A stretch of DNA of 64,000 bases, from assembly GCA_016792805.1 (NCBI GenBank), contig JAEUHX010000052.1:1-64000 (forward strand), read 5' to 3'. The position numbers and the translations under genes were made by a program. Below, piece by piece: positions 17,839 through 26,723 of the stretch. Position 1 is the stretch's first letter. Every line of letters starts with the position of its first letter. The notes beneath the pieces were generated by a model. That model did no database searches. It was not told the origin of the DNA and saw nothing but the letters and a program-made list of their open reading frames with translations. The DNA is from Planctomycetota bacterium (GTDB taxonomy: Bacteria; Planctomycetota; UBA1135; JACQFD01).

Positions 17839-19380
17839 ATGCGCGTACTTCACATCACAAGAACCCTCCCCCAGGAGATGCTCGGACCGATGGTGCTGAG
17901 TCGGGTCGTGAAGGACGCTGGTCACGACATGCGGGCCGTGTGCCTGCCGGATCCGCTCTGGCTTCAGAAAATTCGGGAGTACAAGCCGCACGTCATTACC
18001 TATTCCGTGATGACGGGGAATCACCTGCCGATCTTCTCGGTGAATCGATACTTAAAATCGAAGTTCGAGTTCTTCTCGCTGCTCGGCGGTCCTCATGTGA
18101 CCTTTGTGCCGGACAGCGCGAAGCAGCAAGGAGTCGACGCGATTTGTATCGGCGAGGGTGAGGGTGCCATCGTCGATCTGTTGAACGCGCTGGATCGCGG
18201 AGACGACTGGCGCGGGATCCAGAATCTCGCATGGACGGACAAGGAGGGCGTTGTCCACAAGAACCCCGTTCGCCCGCTGATCACGGATCTCGACGCAATC
18301 GGTATTCCCGATCGATCGGTGATCTACGACGCGCAGCCGCTCTACCGGGATTGTCCGAGGAAGGTGGTAGTGACACAGCGTGGATGCCCCATGAGCTGCT
18401 CTTTCTGCTTCCACCACGCATGGCGCGGAAAGGTCTACTCGACGAAGACCACGGAATATGTGCGGAAGCGTTCGGTCTCGCACGTCATCCAGGAGGTGCT
18501 CGCGATTCGCGACAAGTATCCGCTTCAATTTGTGCATTTTGTCGACGACATCTTCAACATCAAGGGGGACTGGCTCGCGGAGTTCTCCGAGCGATGGCCC
18601 AAGGAGGTCGGTATTCCTTTCGACGCCATACTGATGGCGAACATGACGAAGGAGGAGCACATCAAGCAGCTGAAGCACGCCGGCTGCGTCTATGCTCGCA
18701 TCGCCTTCGAGGCCGCGAATGATCACATTCGAAACCAGGTCTTCAGGAAGAACACGGAGCGCAAGCACCTTACGGATGCTTCGGGATGGATCAAAAAGCA
18801 CGGAATCCGGCTCGGATCGCTGAACATGCTCGGCGCGCCCGGAGGGACCCTCGAAGACGACTTTGAAACGGTGAAACTCAATATTGAGTGCAAGGTGGAC
18901 CATCCGCTCGTGTCGATCGTGCAGCCGTACCCTGAGTTCGAAATCAACGAGATTACAAAGAAAATGGGAATCGCCGTGGCGAGCTATGACGAGTTTCCCT
19001 CTCAGTTCAACCGAACGGCGAGCATCGACATCCCCAACAAAGACGCGATCGAGAATCTCCATAAGTGGTTCCCGCTTCTGGTGCGGAATCCGGGGCTCGT
19101 GCCGCTGGCGCGCAGGACGGTGAGCCGCAAGTGGCTGAAGAAGCCTCTGCTTGCGATGTACGCGCTCTACTCGGAGTGGCTGGTGACGGAGCAGAACATG
19201 CTCTACCGGCGCGCTCAGGGGCTTCGTGGCCCCCAGACGTGGGCGCCGCTTGATTTCGCCTCTCGTGTCGCGTCCAAGAGCTTCCTTCGGGCGCTCTCGC
19301 TGGTCGGCGCGAAAGTGGTGGAACGGCTGACGCCGAAGCTACAGATGGGCGACGAACGCGTGGTCGCTCACATGGATTAG
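17839..19380 (+). CDS. Radical SAM protein of the cobalamin-binding-domain type
   Basis: At 513 residues this has the two-domain layout of B12-binding radical SAM enzymes. An N-terminal Rossmann-like domain (about 1-145) has the GGPHVTF and IGEGEGA signatures of that class, but the cobalamin-ligating DxHxxG is not evident. The radical SAM barrel follows, with C183-x3-C187-x2-C190 (GCPMSCSFC) for the [4Fe-4S] cluster, HFVDDIFN, and a GAPG turn around residue 333. The C-terminal 110 residues are helical. Relatives methylate unactivated carbons or modify lipids and natural products; no neighbour reveals the substrate. It stands alone, flanked by a hairpin upstream and a repeat-rich region downstream. 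Confidence 0.88.
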   Translation: MRVLHITRTLPQEMLGPMVLSRVVKDAGHDMRAVCLPDPLWLQKIREYKPHVITYSVMTGNHLPIFSVNRYLKSKFEFFSLLGGPHVTFVPDSAKQQGVDAICIGEGEGAIVDLLNALDRGDDWRGIQNLAWTDKEGVVHKNPVRPLITDLDAIGIPDRSVIYDAQPLYRDCPRKVVVTQRGCPMSCSFCFHHAWRGKVYSTKTTEYVRKRSVSHVIQEVLAIRDKYPLQFVHFVDDIFNIKGDWLAEFSERWPKEVGIPFDAILMANMTKEEHIKQLKHAGCVYARIAFEAANDHIRNQVFRKNTERKHLTDASGWIKKHGIRLGSLNMLGAPGGTLEDDFETVKLNIECKVDHPLVSIVQPYPEFEINEITKKMGIAVASYDEFPSQFNRTASIDIPNKDAIENLHKWFPLLVRNPGLVPLARRTVSRKWLKKPLLAMYALYSEWLVTEQNMLYRRAQGLRGPQTWAPLDFASRVASKSFLRALSLVGAKVVERLTPKLQMGDERVVAHMD

Positions 19381-19450
19381 AGCGCTCTTGAGGGCGAGGT
19401 CGCCCAGTTCCTAGCCGTCACTCATCTCTGAAGCTGAGCACGCTCGCCGA

Positions 19451-19534
19451 GATCCGATTCCTTTTGTGGTGGATCCGACTTCTTGTGTGTGGGGTCTGAT
19501 TCCTTCTGTGGGGGATCTGATTTCTTTTGTGGGG
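19451..19534. repeat. Four-unit 21-bp tandem repeat
   Basis: Four imperfect units begin near 19451, 19472, 19494 and 19514. Their consensus is GATCTGATTCCTTTTGTGGGG, with unit-to-unit substitutions. They are T/G-rich on the plus strand, unlike the surrounding GC-rich sequence. Confidence 0.75.
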
Positions 19535-19536
19535 AG

Positions 19537-19651
19537 CGGGCGTGCCCGTTCCGATTCGGCGGCGCGTGCGCCGCCGGATGAGGAATCGCGCGGCGCATCT
19601 CTCATCGCGCGGGGCAAGCCCCGCGCCATGGTTCGGCGCATGCGCCGAGCC
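19537..19651. repeat. Cluster of strong hairpins
   Basis: Four inverted repeats lie within 115 bp: CGGGCGTGCCCG (19537-19548), GGCGGCGCGTGCGCCGCC (19558-19575, inside an outer CGATTC/GAATCG stem ending at 19588), GCGCGGGGCAAGCCCCGCGC (19607-19626, closing a GCAA tetraloop) and a 22-nt GGTTCGGCG/CGCCGAGCC stem with a CATG loop (19630-19651). It could be a bidirectional terminator array, a structured RNA or a repeat element. Confidence 0.65.
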
Positions 19652-19742
19652 CACGGATCGATTGGATGGAAGACGCTTCGCGCCAGTCGGGTTCTTCGCC
19701 CAGGCTCCGAGAGGGATCCACAAAAGTGCAAGATCTCGAAGG

Positions 19743-21938
19743 CTAGAGAAACGCAGTTCGCTCGGCGGCACCCAGGAATCGGTCGGTGTAGCGCGCATCG
19801 ACCTGCCGCGTGACGGCGGTGAGCCTCCGCCCAATCTCCTCGTAGTCGGGGTCCTCGGTGCGCTCGTGGAATTCCTGTGCGGTAACCACGAGGCGCAACA
19901 AATGCCGGAGCACGAGCCCTTCGTTCTTCTGGAGGTCGCGGGAAGAAATGTACTTAAAGAAGTCGCCGCTCTCGGACAGCACGCCGCCCGCGATCCACTT
20001 CGGCTGGACGGGGATGTCCTCCGGGAAAGCCAGCTCCGCCTCGAACGCAATTTTGAGCATCTCCGGAAAAGTGGGCGGGCGCTCGCGCTCGTCGGGGTCC
20101 TCGTCGGGCGCGAACATTCGCGCGCGCTCCAGCTCCTCCGGCGTCGGCTCCGGTCTCGTGAGCGCAATGCCCATGGCCGTCATCATGGGCTCAAGCTTCT
20201 CACGCTGGAGCGGTCCGGGTTCTACCGTCGGGAGCCCGCCTCTCTTGGCGACTTGCCAGGGCAGATCGAGCACGGACTCGAGCGCCTGAACTTTCTCATA
20301 CAGATTTGCAAAGACGAGCTCCCGTGCGAGAAAGGCCGCGTAGGGCGGCTCCACACTTCGGAAGAGTAGTAATTTATCGACCTCCGCACCGACCTGCACT
20401 CGCTCGATGTCGCCTTCGACCCGCGTGAGGTGTCCAAGTTTCTCGAGATTCGCCACCATTGCGTCGAGTTGGCGAGTCCACTTCTCGATCTGCTCTGCGG
20501 GTGCGAATCGTCTGGAGAGGAATCCCCGGACTTCTCGCAGATCGTCGGTGCGCTGGAGAAGCCACAGAAGCATCCGGTAGGGGATCATGCCGCGGCTCGC
20601 GAGCTTGGCAGGTCCAGCGGCGACGAGCGACTTGAGCTGCCCTTCGCTCCAGTATTGTTCGGTGGTCCTTCGGGCTGGTTTCTTGCGCTCGAGATCCTTC
20701 CTCATACGAAGGACATTGGGGTCCTTCCCGGCGGCGTCGAGCTGCTCCATGCGCTTTCGCCACTTGGCGATACGCACGTCATCCTCGTGGGCCATCGCGA
20801 ATACAAATCCCTCCGTGTCGAACTGTGGGCGCCCGGCACGGCCGAACATTTGGTGCGCTGACGCCGATGAAATTAGTTTTCGCGATCCGGGCTTCCCGTG
20901 AAGGAGCGTCGTCAGCACGACGGAGCGGGCCGGGAGATTGACGCCGGCCGCCAGCGTTTCTGTGCACGCCACGAACGGCAGCAGCTTCTCAAGGAAGAGC
21001 GTCTCTACGACATCTTTGAACTTTGGCAGGATTCCGGCGTGGTGTACGCCGACGCCGCGCCCGAGCATCTGCCGCAGCTTGGGGCCGGCGCCCTGCTTCC
21101 ACTCGGCGGGCGAGAGAAGCTCGTCCATGCGTGTCTCCGCGCGCTGCCGCTGATCGGCAGTTGCGAGGCGCAGGCCCTTGAGGCGCTCGGCGAGCTCCCA
21201 ACACTCGTCGCGCGAGAAGGAGAAGACGAGCGCCGGCACGCGATTACGCGCGTCGTCGTCGGAGACCATCGACTCGAGGTGATCTGTGAGAAACTCGTCG
21301 CTCACCCATGTGAAATGCAACGGCACGCGCCGCTGTTCGGTGCGCACGAGGCGAAGCGGTCTTTTATTGCGTTCACCGAGCCAGAGCGTGAATTCAACCG
21401 GGTTGCCGACGGTGGCCGAAAGCAACAGCACGCGCACGTGCTCGGGCATCAGCACGAGCGCGAGTTCCCACACCGCACCCCGATCCTCGTCGTTGAACCA
21501 ATGGAACTCATCCATCACCACGGAGCCGACGTCGTCGAATCGCTCCTGCTTCGAGAGCAGGTGGTTCAGCAGAATCTCGGCAACGACGACGCGGACAACG
21601 GCGTTGGGGTTCTCGCGCCGATTCCCCGTGATAAGCCCGACAGACTCCCTGGGAAATCCCCACTTTTCTGCGCGATCCTGGAGCTCGTGATATTTCTGAT
21701 CCGTGAGAGCAATCAGCGGCGTCGTGTAATAGATGCGCTTGCCGGTCGAGAGGGCCTCGAAGACGGCTGCCTCGGCGACGATCGTTTTTCCCATTCCCGT
21801 CGGGGCCGTCACCATCAATCCGCCCTCGCACTCAGCCCATGCGAGAATCGCTTCCTCCTGAAAAGGATACAGTTGGTGCGGAACGACGTCGAGGAAGCGC
21901 GTGACCGCTTCCGCGCGGTCGACAGGGGCCGGCGGCAT
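19743..21938 (-). CDS. Ski2-like DExH-box helicase
   Basis: The 731-residue protein shows all core superfamily 2 motifs. Motif I is APTGMGKT (45-52), motif II DEFH (143-146), motif III SAT (174-176), and motif VI is in QMFGRAGRPQ. GVGVHHAG and ETLAAGVNLPAR in the second RecA domain are Ski2/Mtr4/Hel308-type signatures. It couples ATP hydrolysis to unwinding of RNA or DNA; the large C-terminal region (about 400-731) has no motif I recognise. The gene is monocistronic by spacing, facing the repeat-rich region at its 3' end. Whether it acts in RNA turnover or DNA repair cannot be decided from sequence. Confidence 0.9.
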   Translation of the reverse strand: MPPAPVDRAEAVTRFLDVVPHQLYPFQEEAILAWAECEGGLMVTAPTGMGKTIVAEAAVFEALSTGKRIYYTTPLIALTDQKYHELQDRAEKWGFPRESVGLITGNRRENPNAVVRVVVAEILLNHLLSKQERFDDVGSVVMDEFHWFNDEDRGAVWELALVLMPEHVRVLLLSATVGNPVEFTLWLGERNKRPLRLVRTEQRRVPLHFTWVSDEFLTDHLESMVSDDDARNRVPALVFSFSRDECWELAERLKGLRLATADQRQRAETRMDELLSPAEWKQGAGPKLRQMLGRGVGVHHAGILPKFKDVVETLFLEKLLPFVACTETLAAGVNLPARSVVLTTLLHGKPGSRKLISSASAHQMFGRAGRPQFDTEGFVFAMAHEDDVRIAKWRKRMEQLDAAGKDPNVLRMRKDLERKKPARRTTEQYWSEGQLKSLVAAGPAKLASRGMIPYRMLLWLLQRTDDLREVRGFLSRRFAPAEQIEKWTRQLDAMVANLEKLGHLTRVEGDIERVQVGAEVDKLLLFRSVEPPYAAFLARELVFANLYEKVQALESVLDLPWQVAKRGGLPTVEPGPLQREKLEPMMTAMGIALTRPEPTPEELERARMFAPDEDPDERERPPTFPEMLKIAFEAELAFPEDIPVQPKWIAGGVLSESGDFFKYISSRDLQKNEGLVLRHLLRLVVTAQEFHERTEDPDYEEIGRRLTAVTRQVDARYTDRFLGAAERTAFL

Positions 21939-21992
21939 GGGCGGAGGATACCGCAGCCGCCGGCTAGCTGTCGCGTGGGAGCGAATAACCTG

Positions 21993-23471
21993 TCAGGGTT
22001 GGATCGTGAGTTTCAGTCCGCGCGTCGAGCTCAGGGAATAGGGGCTCGGCAGCGCGCATGCGTTATTCCAGAACCAGATGCCTTGGCCGAAGTACACCTT
22101 GCCGGCGAGGAGGGGATCATTGGGAATCGGAGCTGGAGCGAAACTGCCGCCGGACGGATCGCTGAAGAGATCGAGCGTGATCACTTCCGTGGCCGTCAGG
22201 ATTCCGACATGCAGCAGAATTCCGACGCCGAAGAGGTCGGTGCCGCCGAGATCCTGTGCATCCGTGATCAGTCCGAGTCCGATACTCGAGGCGGGAGCAT
22301 TGTCGCAGGTGAACCCGAAGGAAGGCTGATTCACCTTAGGAACGCTGCCGACGCTGAGGGTTTGAGTTCCGTTGCAGCCGGTCGTGCCCGTCCCGTAGAC
22401 CGAGTTGCCTTTGATGGAGTGTGTGCGGATCACAAATCCGAACTCTCCAGGCGGACTCGATTGCCTGCCGAGGCCGGCAATTGTGTTGCCGTCCGCGGAG
22501 ATCGCCAGCGGAAGTGCAAAAGTCGTCCCGGCCGGAATGTTGAACCCGAGAGTCGTAAGGTATGTATTCAGATTGAACGGGCCCTGGCCGTCGACCCAGA
22601 CCAGCCCAATTCCGAAGGTCGCGGGACCGGGGAACGGGCGCTCAAATCCCACAATCACCGAACCGTCGTCGCTGACGGCGGTCGCGGCGCCGCGCCACGT
22701 GGGATTGATCTTCCCCAGCGAAACACCGCCGCTGCCTGGGGTCCACTTGTAGCCAGCGAAACTCGTCGCCGAAACGCCCTGACCGACTACGACCGAGCCG
22801 TCGGCTGAGCAATCTTGAGCCTCTCCAAGCTGCGCGCCGCCGACTCCGAGTGTGAGCAGCGTCTGCACGCCGCTCGTCCAGATGGCTCCCTGGCGAAAGC
22901 CTGTCGCCGTGTCCTGCCACCCAACGATCACATTTCCATTCTGATTTGCGCCGTTCGCACGCGTGCTGCGATTCGGCACCGTGCTGCCGAGATCCACCGT
23001 GGCGCCGCCCTGCTTCCAGCGGATCGCGTGGGCCGAACCCGCATTCACCCATCCGAGCCCTACCACGGTGTTTCCGTCGCCGGAGATGCCCCAGCCGCCG
23101 CTGATCTCCGCACCGGACTGACCGCCAATTCCGCCGAGAGGCGTCCATGTGCCCGATGCAGTTGTGTAAAGTGACATCTCATTGGCCCCGCTCGCCGGGT
23201 TTAGAGACGTGCCACAGATACGCGACCCATCATCAGAGATCTTTGCTTGGCCGCCGATCCCGTTGCCCGGCGGAGTGCCTCCCACGGGGACGAGACCTCC
23301 CGTGGCCGTCCATCGGAAATAGGAGGCAGGGCCCGTTCCCGCCGCCGTGAGACCATCGGCGCTCAGCCCAGATACGGCGTTCGAAGGACCAAGGTTATAG
23401 ATCGTGCCTTGCGCGAGTACGGATGCTGTGGGATACGCGAGAGCGGCGAATGCAATGAAGCGAAGGAGCAT
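21993..23471 (-). CDS. Secreted HAF-repeat protein
   Basis: The start at 23471 (MLLRFIAFAALAYPTASVLAQ) gives a clear signal peptide and 492 residues; in-frame sequence upstream is Arg/Pro-rich and untranslated-like. Residues about 25-360 carry repeated G-x-S-x-D-G-x-x-V-x-G motifs (for example SADGLTAAG, SGDGNTVVGLG, SDDGSVIVG), the HAF repeat of probable extracellular proteins. The C-terminal 130 residues form a separate beta-rich domain with a Cys pair. No enzymatic residues are identified. Exported and probably extracellular; role unknown. Confidence 0.85.
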   Translation of the reverse strand: MLLRFIAFAALAYPTASVLAQGTIYNLGPSNAVSGLSADGLTAAGTGPASYFRWTATGGLVPVGGTPPGNGIGGQAKISDDGSRICGTSLNPASGANEMSLYTTASGTWTPLGGIGGQSGAEISGGWGISGDGNTVVGLGWVNAGSAHAIRWKQGGATVDLGSTVPNRSTRANGANQNGNVIVGWQDTATGFRQGAIWTSGVQTLLTLGVGGAQLGEAQDCSADGSVVVGQGVSATSFAGYKWTPGSGGVSLGKINPTWRGAATAVSDDGSVIVGFERPFPGPATFGIGLVWVDGQGPFNLNTYLTTLGFNIPAGTTFALPLAISADGNTIAGLGRQSSPPGEFGFVIRTHSIKGNSVYGTGTTGCNGTQTLSVGSVPKVNQPSFGFTCDNAPASSIGLGLITDAQDLGGTDLFGVGILLHVGILTATEVITLDLFSDPSGGSFAPAPIPNDPLLAGKVYFGQGIWFWNNACALPSPYSLSSTRGLKLTIQP

Positions 23472-23565
23472 GGCTTTCAGCGTGGGACTGGAGAATCGTT
23501 GAGAATGAGGCACGCGAATCGGGTGAAGCCGGCTCGCTTCGGTCCGTGGCGACCGCTGCAGGAGG

Positions 23566-25947
23566 CTACCGAAGAGCCGAGGATTGTTCGAGCCGGGACA
23601 CGCAGAGCAGCGCGGCGGCGTAGCAGCCGGCGCCCGCGAGCGCCGCGACGGTAAATCCGGCGTAGGTTCCCAGGGCGACTGCAATAATCGAGGCGAGCAC
23701 CGACATGGCGCCGTTCATTCCCCATGCCCATGGAATCAGTGAAGGACACGTACGCTCCAGCGCGCGCACGCCAAGCGGCAGCGGCATTCCCATAGCCACT
23801 CCGAGCGGCGAGAGGAGCAAAATAGTGATGATCACTCGTACTCCGATCGGCGCGTTCAGCGTCGCGCCGAGCAGCGGCGGAATCGCGAGCGTCCAAAGGA
23901 CCACTCCGACCACCACGGCTAGGCTCGCGAGACGCGCCCCCTTGGCGGGGCGAGCCTCGAAGAAGCGCTGGCCGAGGCCGCTGCCGAGCCCCGCACCGAG
24001 GAGGAACGAGGCGAGAACCGTCGACAGGGTAAAAGTGGGATGCCCCAGATAGAGGCCGAATCGCTGCAGCGCAGGAATCTCGATGAGTAAGAAGCCAAGC
24101 CCGAGAGCGCAGAAGTAGAGGAGGCGTTGGACGGTGCCGCGGCCGCTCTCCCTCTGGATGCGGCGCCACTGGAGAAGGAAGGGGAGCCCGAATGCAAGGG
24201 CGGTAAGAATGCAGACCGTCGCCAGCGTGGTCACTAAAACGACGACGGCTTGTTCGTTCGCAAAGACTTCTCCGCGCAGCGCTGCAACGTCCTCGAGCCG
24301 CACCGTGTTGAAGAAGAAAGGGCGATCGTCCGTCGTGGGGCTGACATCGAAGGGATAAGTACGAATAAACTCGTCGCGGTCCGCGGCCGAGAGGAACTTG
24401 CCGATCGGCTCGCTCGCGCCTTTCCCCGCCACATGGAGCGGAGTCAGCTCGAGCTCCTTCACGCCGGGGAACCGCTGGCGTGCATAGTCCTCGAGGCGTG
24501 CCACGCGATCCTCCGACAGCGGGCTTCGAGACCACAAAATAGATGCGCAGAGCGGACCCGTTTCGACGGGGTCGAGATAGACGGCGACGTGCTTTTCCGG
24601 ATCGTTGATCCCCTTGCGGCGCATCACCTCGGCCATGAGCACGACGGTTCGCAGGCTGTCGCGGGGCGGGTCGCGGTAAAAGCGAGAAATATGAACAACT
24701 CCATCGGGCTTCAGATGGGAGAAGTAATCCTCGAACGCGTCGACCGTGTAGAGTGCGTTCTCCGCGAGCGTGAGTGCGCCGGCGGAGGTCGCTGCCCACG
24801 TGTCGACAAGCGAAAGCTGAATGAGATCAAATTTCTGGTCGGTGCGCCGAAGCCAGCTCCGCGCCTCATCGTGGATGGTCGTGACGCCGGATGCCCGATA
24901 GACGTTGCCGGACCACGCGGCGAGATCGCCGTCTCGCATGAGTGAGAATATGATGCCATTCAGCTCGACGGCGGTGATTTGGGCATCGCGTCCCATCGCC
25001 ACCAGCACATCGCGCCCGCCGCCCGGGCCGATCACAAGGACTTCGGGCTTGGGCGGAGTGATCGCGTAGGGCGTCGAGGAGATATTGCTGAGCAGAAAGG
25101 GGAGCTTCTCTCGCACCACTTCCGGCGTCGCTTGGCCTTCGATGCGATTGATGAACGTGCACGCGTTGCCATCGATCACAAATGCTCGAAGATCCTGGTT
25201 CACCTCCGTGACGCTGATGCGCGAGTGGGAGTTCCACCGCTCCATCAGGACCTTCACGCCGACATCCGCTGGGCGCTCGCCGCGCGTGTACACGGGCTCA
25301 AGCGCCGCAGTATTCAGATGCCACAGAAGGACTCCTGCTGCCGCGAGGCTGACCACGAGGTCGGCCGCGATCCCAATTCGGGCTTCCGGCGTACGCAGGA
25401 GCAGGCCGCTTACAGCGAAGGTGAGGGCCGCCGCGAGTATCGCTGCGGGGGCGCCGGTGAAGTTCAAGAGCCCCAGCACGACGACGCAGCCGGCTCCCGC
25501 ACCGACGAGGTCATAGAAATATACGGCCGTCGCCTGGCGCGCGTATTGTGTCAGTGCCGCCGAGATCGCGAAGCCACCGAAAAGGAACGGCAGCAGCGTT
25601 ACGAGGTAGAGCGAGACGACGTCACGGCTGAACACATCGGCGGCGCTGGCTGCTCGAATCGGCACGCGCGCCAGATACACAAGCGTGATGACTGTGGTGA
25701 TCGCGGCGGCGCCGCACGACCACCCGAGGAGTGGTGCCGCGTTGCGTCGAAGCAGCGGGAATAGGTAAAGGCCGATGCCGCCCACCGCAAGTCCGAGCAT
25801 CGCGAGCGAAACTGCGACAAATGCGAAGTGATACCACATCACCACGGAGAACATCCGCGTGAGCGCCACCTCGAGCACGAGGATGGCGAGCGAGGCGCCG
25901 AAAACGCCGAACAGGCCGCGCCGGCCGACGGCCTCGGGGGAGATCAC
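23566..25947 (-). CDS. Membrane-embedded spermidine-synthase-like protein (first of two)
   Basis: The GTG at 25947 overlaps the purQ stop by 4 bp (GTGA), which decides the start and gives 793 residues. About seven transmembrane helices (residues 10-235) precede a Rossmann methyltransferase/spermidine-synthase fold (about 240-500) with the nucleotide-binding loop VIGPGGGRD near residue 305 and an acidic VELN motif. A second block of helices follows (about 515-793). The catalytic Asp pair of true spermidine synthases is not obvious, so aminopropyl transfer is doubtful. Coupling to purL-purQ suggests co-expression with purine synthesis but not a shared pathway. Compare the differently built protein at 41204. 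Confidence 0.82.
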   Translation of the reverse strand: MISPEAVGRRGLFGVFGASLAILVLEVALTRMFSVVMWYHFAFVAVSLAMLGLAVGGIGLYLFPLLRRNAAPLLGWSCGAAAITTVITLVYLARVPIRAASAADVFSRDVVSLYLVTLLPFLFGGFAISAALTQYARQATAVYFYDLVGAGAGCVVVLGLLNFTGAPAAILAAALTFAVSGLLLRTPEARIGIAADLVVSLAAAGVLLWHLNTAALEPVYTRGERPADVGVKVLMERWNSHSRISVTEVNQDLRAFVIDGNACTFINRIEGQATPEVVREKLPFLLSNISSTPYAITPPKPEVLVIGPGGGRDVLVAMGRDAQITAVELNGIIFSLMRDGDLAAWSGNVYRASGVTTIHDEARSWLRRTDQKFDLIQLSLVDTWAATSAGALTLAENALYTVDAFEDYFSHLKPDGVVHISRFYRDPPRDSLRTVVLMAEVMRRKGINDPEKHVAVYLDPVETGPLCASILWSRSPLSEDRVARLEDYARQRFPGVKELELTPLHVAGKGASEPIGKFLSAADRDEFIRTYPFDVSPTTDDRPFFFNTVRLEDVAALRGEVFANEQAVVVLVTTLATVCILTALAFGLPFLLQWRRIQRESGRGTVQRLLYFCALGLGFLLIEIPALQRFGLYLGHPTFTLSTVLASFLLGAGLGSGLGQRFFEARPAKGARLASLAVVVGVVLWTLAIPPLLGATLNAPIGVRVIITILLLSPLGVAMGMPLPLGVRALERTCPSLIPWAWGMNGAMSVLASIIAVALGTYAGFTVAALAGAGCYAAALLCVSRLEQSSALR

Positions 25948-26723
25948 TCGCCTCGCCGAGCCTGCTCGACGAGCCGGCGGAAAATGACCATGCCCGCGCC
26001 CTCTTCCGAACGCGAGCGCCGCGTCCACTCGGGGTCGTGGTGAAACGCAATATTTCGCTCGGGGTGGGGCATCATGCCCATGACGCGTCCGCGGGGATCA
26101 CAAATGCCCGCGATGCCGAGCACCGAACCATTGGGATTGTCGGGGTAGGGCGCGGGCGCCTCACCGTCGCGCGTCACATATCGAAAAGCGACGAGCTTCT
26201 CGTCAACAATTCGTCGGAGTGTTGCGTCATCGAATGCGAGAAATTGCCCTTCGCCGTGGGCTGAAGGCATCGGAATCCGGGCCCCCGCGGGAATGAACTC
26301 GGCGCGGCACGCAAGCGCTTCGAGCGTGACCCAGCGCCCTTCGAACCGGCCGGAGGCATTGTGGGCGAGCGTCGCCTCCTGCTTCCCCGGCGTGAACCCC
26401 GGCAGAATCCCCGCTTTGGCGAGCACTTGGAACCCATTGCAGATTCCGATCGAGAGTCCGCCGCGGTCGAGGAATCTCAGCAGCGAATCCTGGAGACGCG
26501 CCTGGACCTCCACCGCAAAGATCTTCCCCGAGGCCACGTCGTCTCCGTAGGAGAAGCCCCCAGGGAAGGCTACAATTCCAGCGGAGCCGAACGGCTCCTT
26601 CGTTTCGAAGAGCCGTGCGAGCGGCACCAGCTCCACTTGGGCACCTGCGCGTTCGAATGCATACTCGAGCTCGCGGTCGCAATTTGTTCCGGGCGCGCGC
26701 GGAATGCAAACTTTCACCGTCAC
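25944..26723 (-). CDS. purQ: Phosphoribosylformylglycinamidine synthase subunit PurQ
   Basis: PurQ is the class I glutaminase that supplies ammonia to PurL at step 4 of de novo purine synthesis. The GTG at 26723 overlaps the purL stop (GTGA) and gives 259 residues. The nucleophilic Cys is C95 in GICNGFQ, the catalytic His is in MMPHPERN, and PGGFSYGDD is the N-terminal family signature. It is longer than the usual 225-230 residues of separate PurQ, with extra sequence between the Cys and His motifs. It forms an overlapping series purL-purQ-membrane protein, each junction GTGA. Confidence 0.95.
   Translation of the reverse strand: MTVKVCIPRAPGTNCDRELEYAFERAGAQVELVPLARLFETKEPFGSAGIVAFPGGFSYGDDVASGKIFAVEVQARLQDSLLRFLDRGGLSIGICNGFQVLAKAGILPGFTPGKQEATLAHNASGRFEGRWVTLEALACRAEFIPAGARIPMPSAHGEGQFLAFDDATLRRIVDEKLVAFRYVTRDGEAPAPYPDNPNGSVLGIAGICDPRGRVMGMMPHPERNIAFHHDPEWTRRSRSEEGAGMVIFRRLVEQARRGE

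Larger units (their letters stand above)
19381..19742. other. Convergent intergenic region with tandem repeats and a hairpin array
   Basis: About 360 bp separate the ends of two convergent genes. It begins with a short inverted repeat (GGGCGA/TCGCCC, 19392-19405), continues with a four-unit tandem repeat (19451-19534) and then clustered hairpins (19537-19651). The last 90 bp show nothing further. No protein-coding gene is supported. Confidence 0.6.

Noticed and set aside
19451..19534. CRISPR array
   Set aside because: The units are contiguous imperfect 21-bp tandem repeats without unique spacers, and no cas gene is nearby.
20898..22808. 636-codon plus-strand frame
   Set aside because: It spans antisense of two well-supported genes (helicase and HAF protein), which have clear motifs on the other strand.
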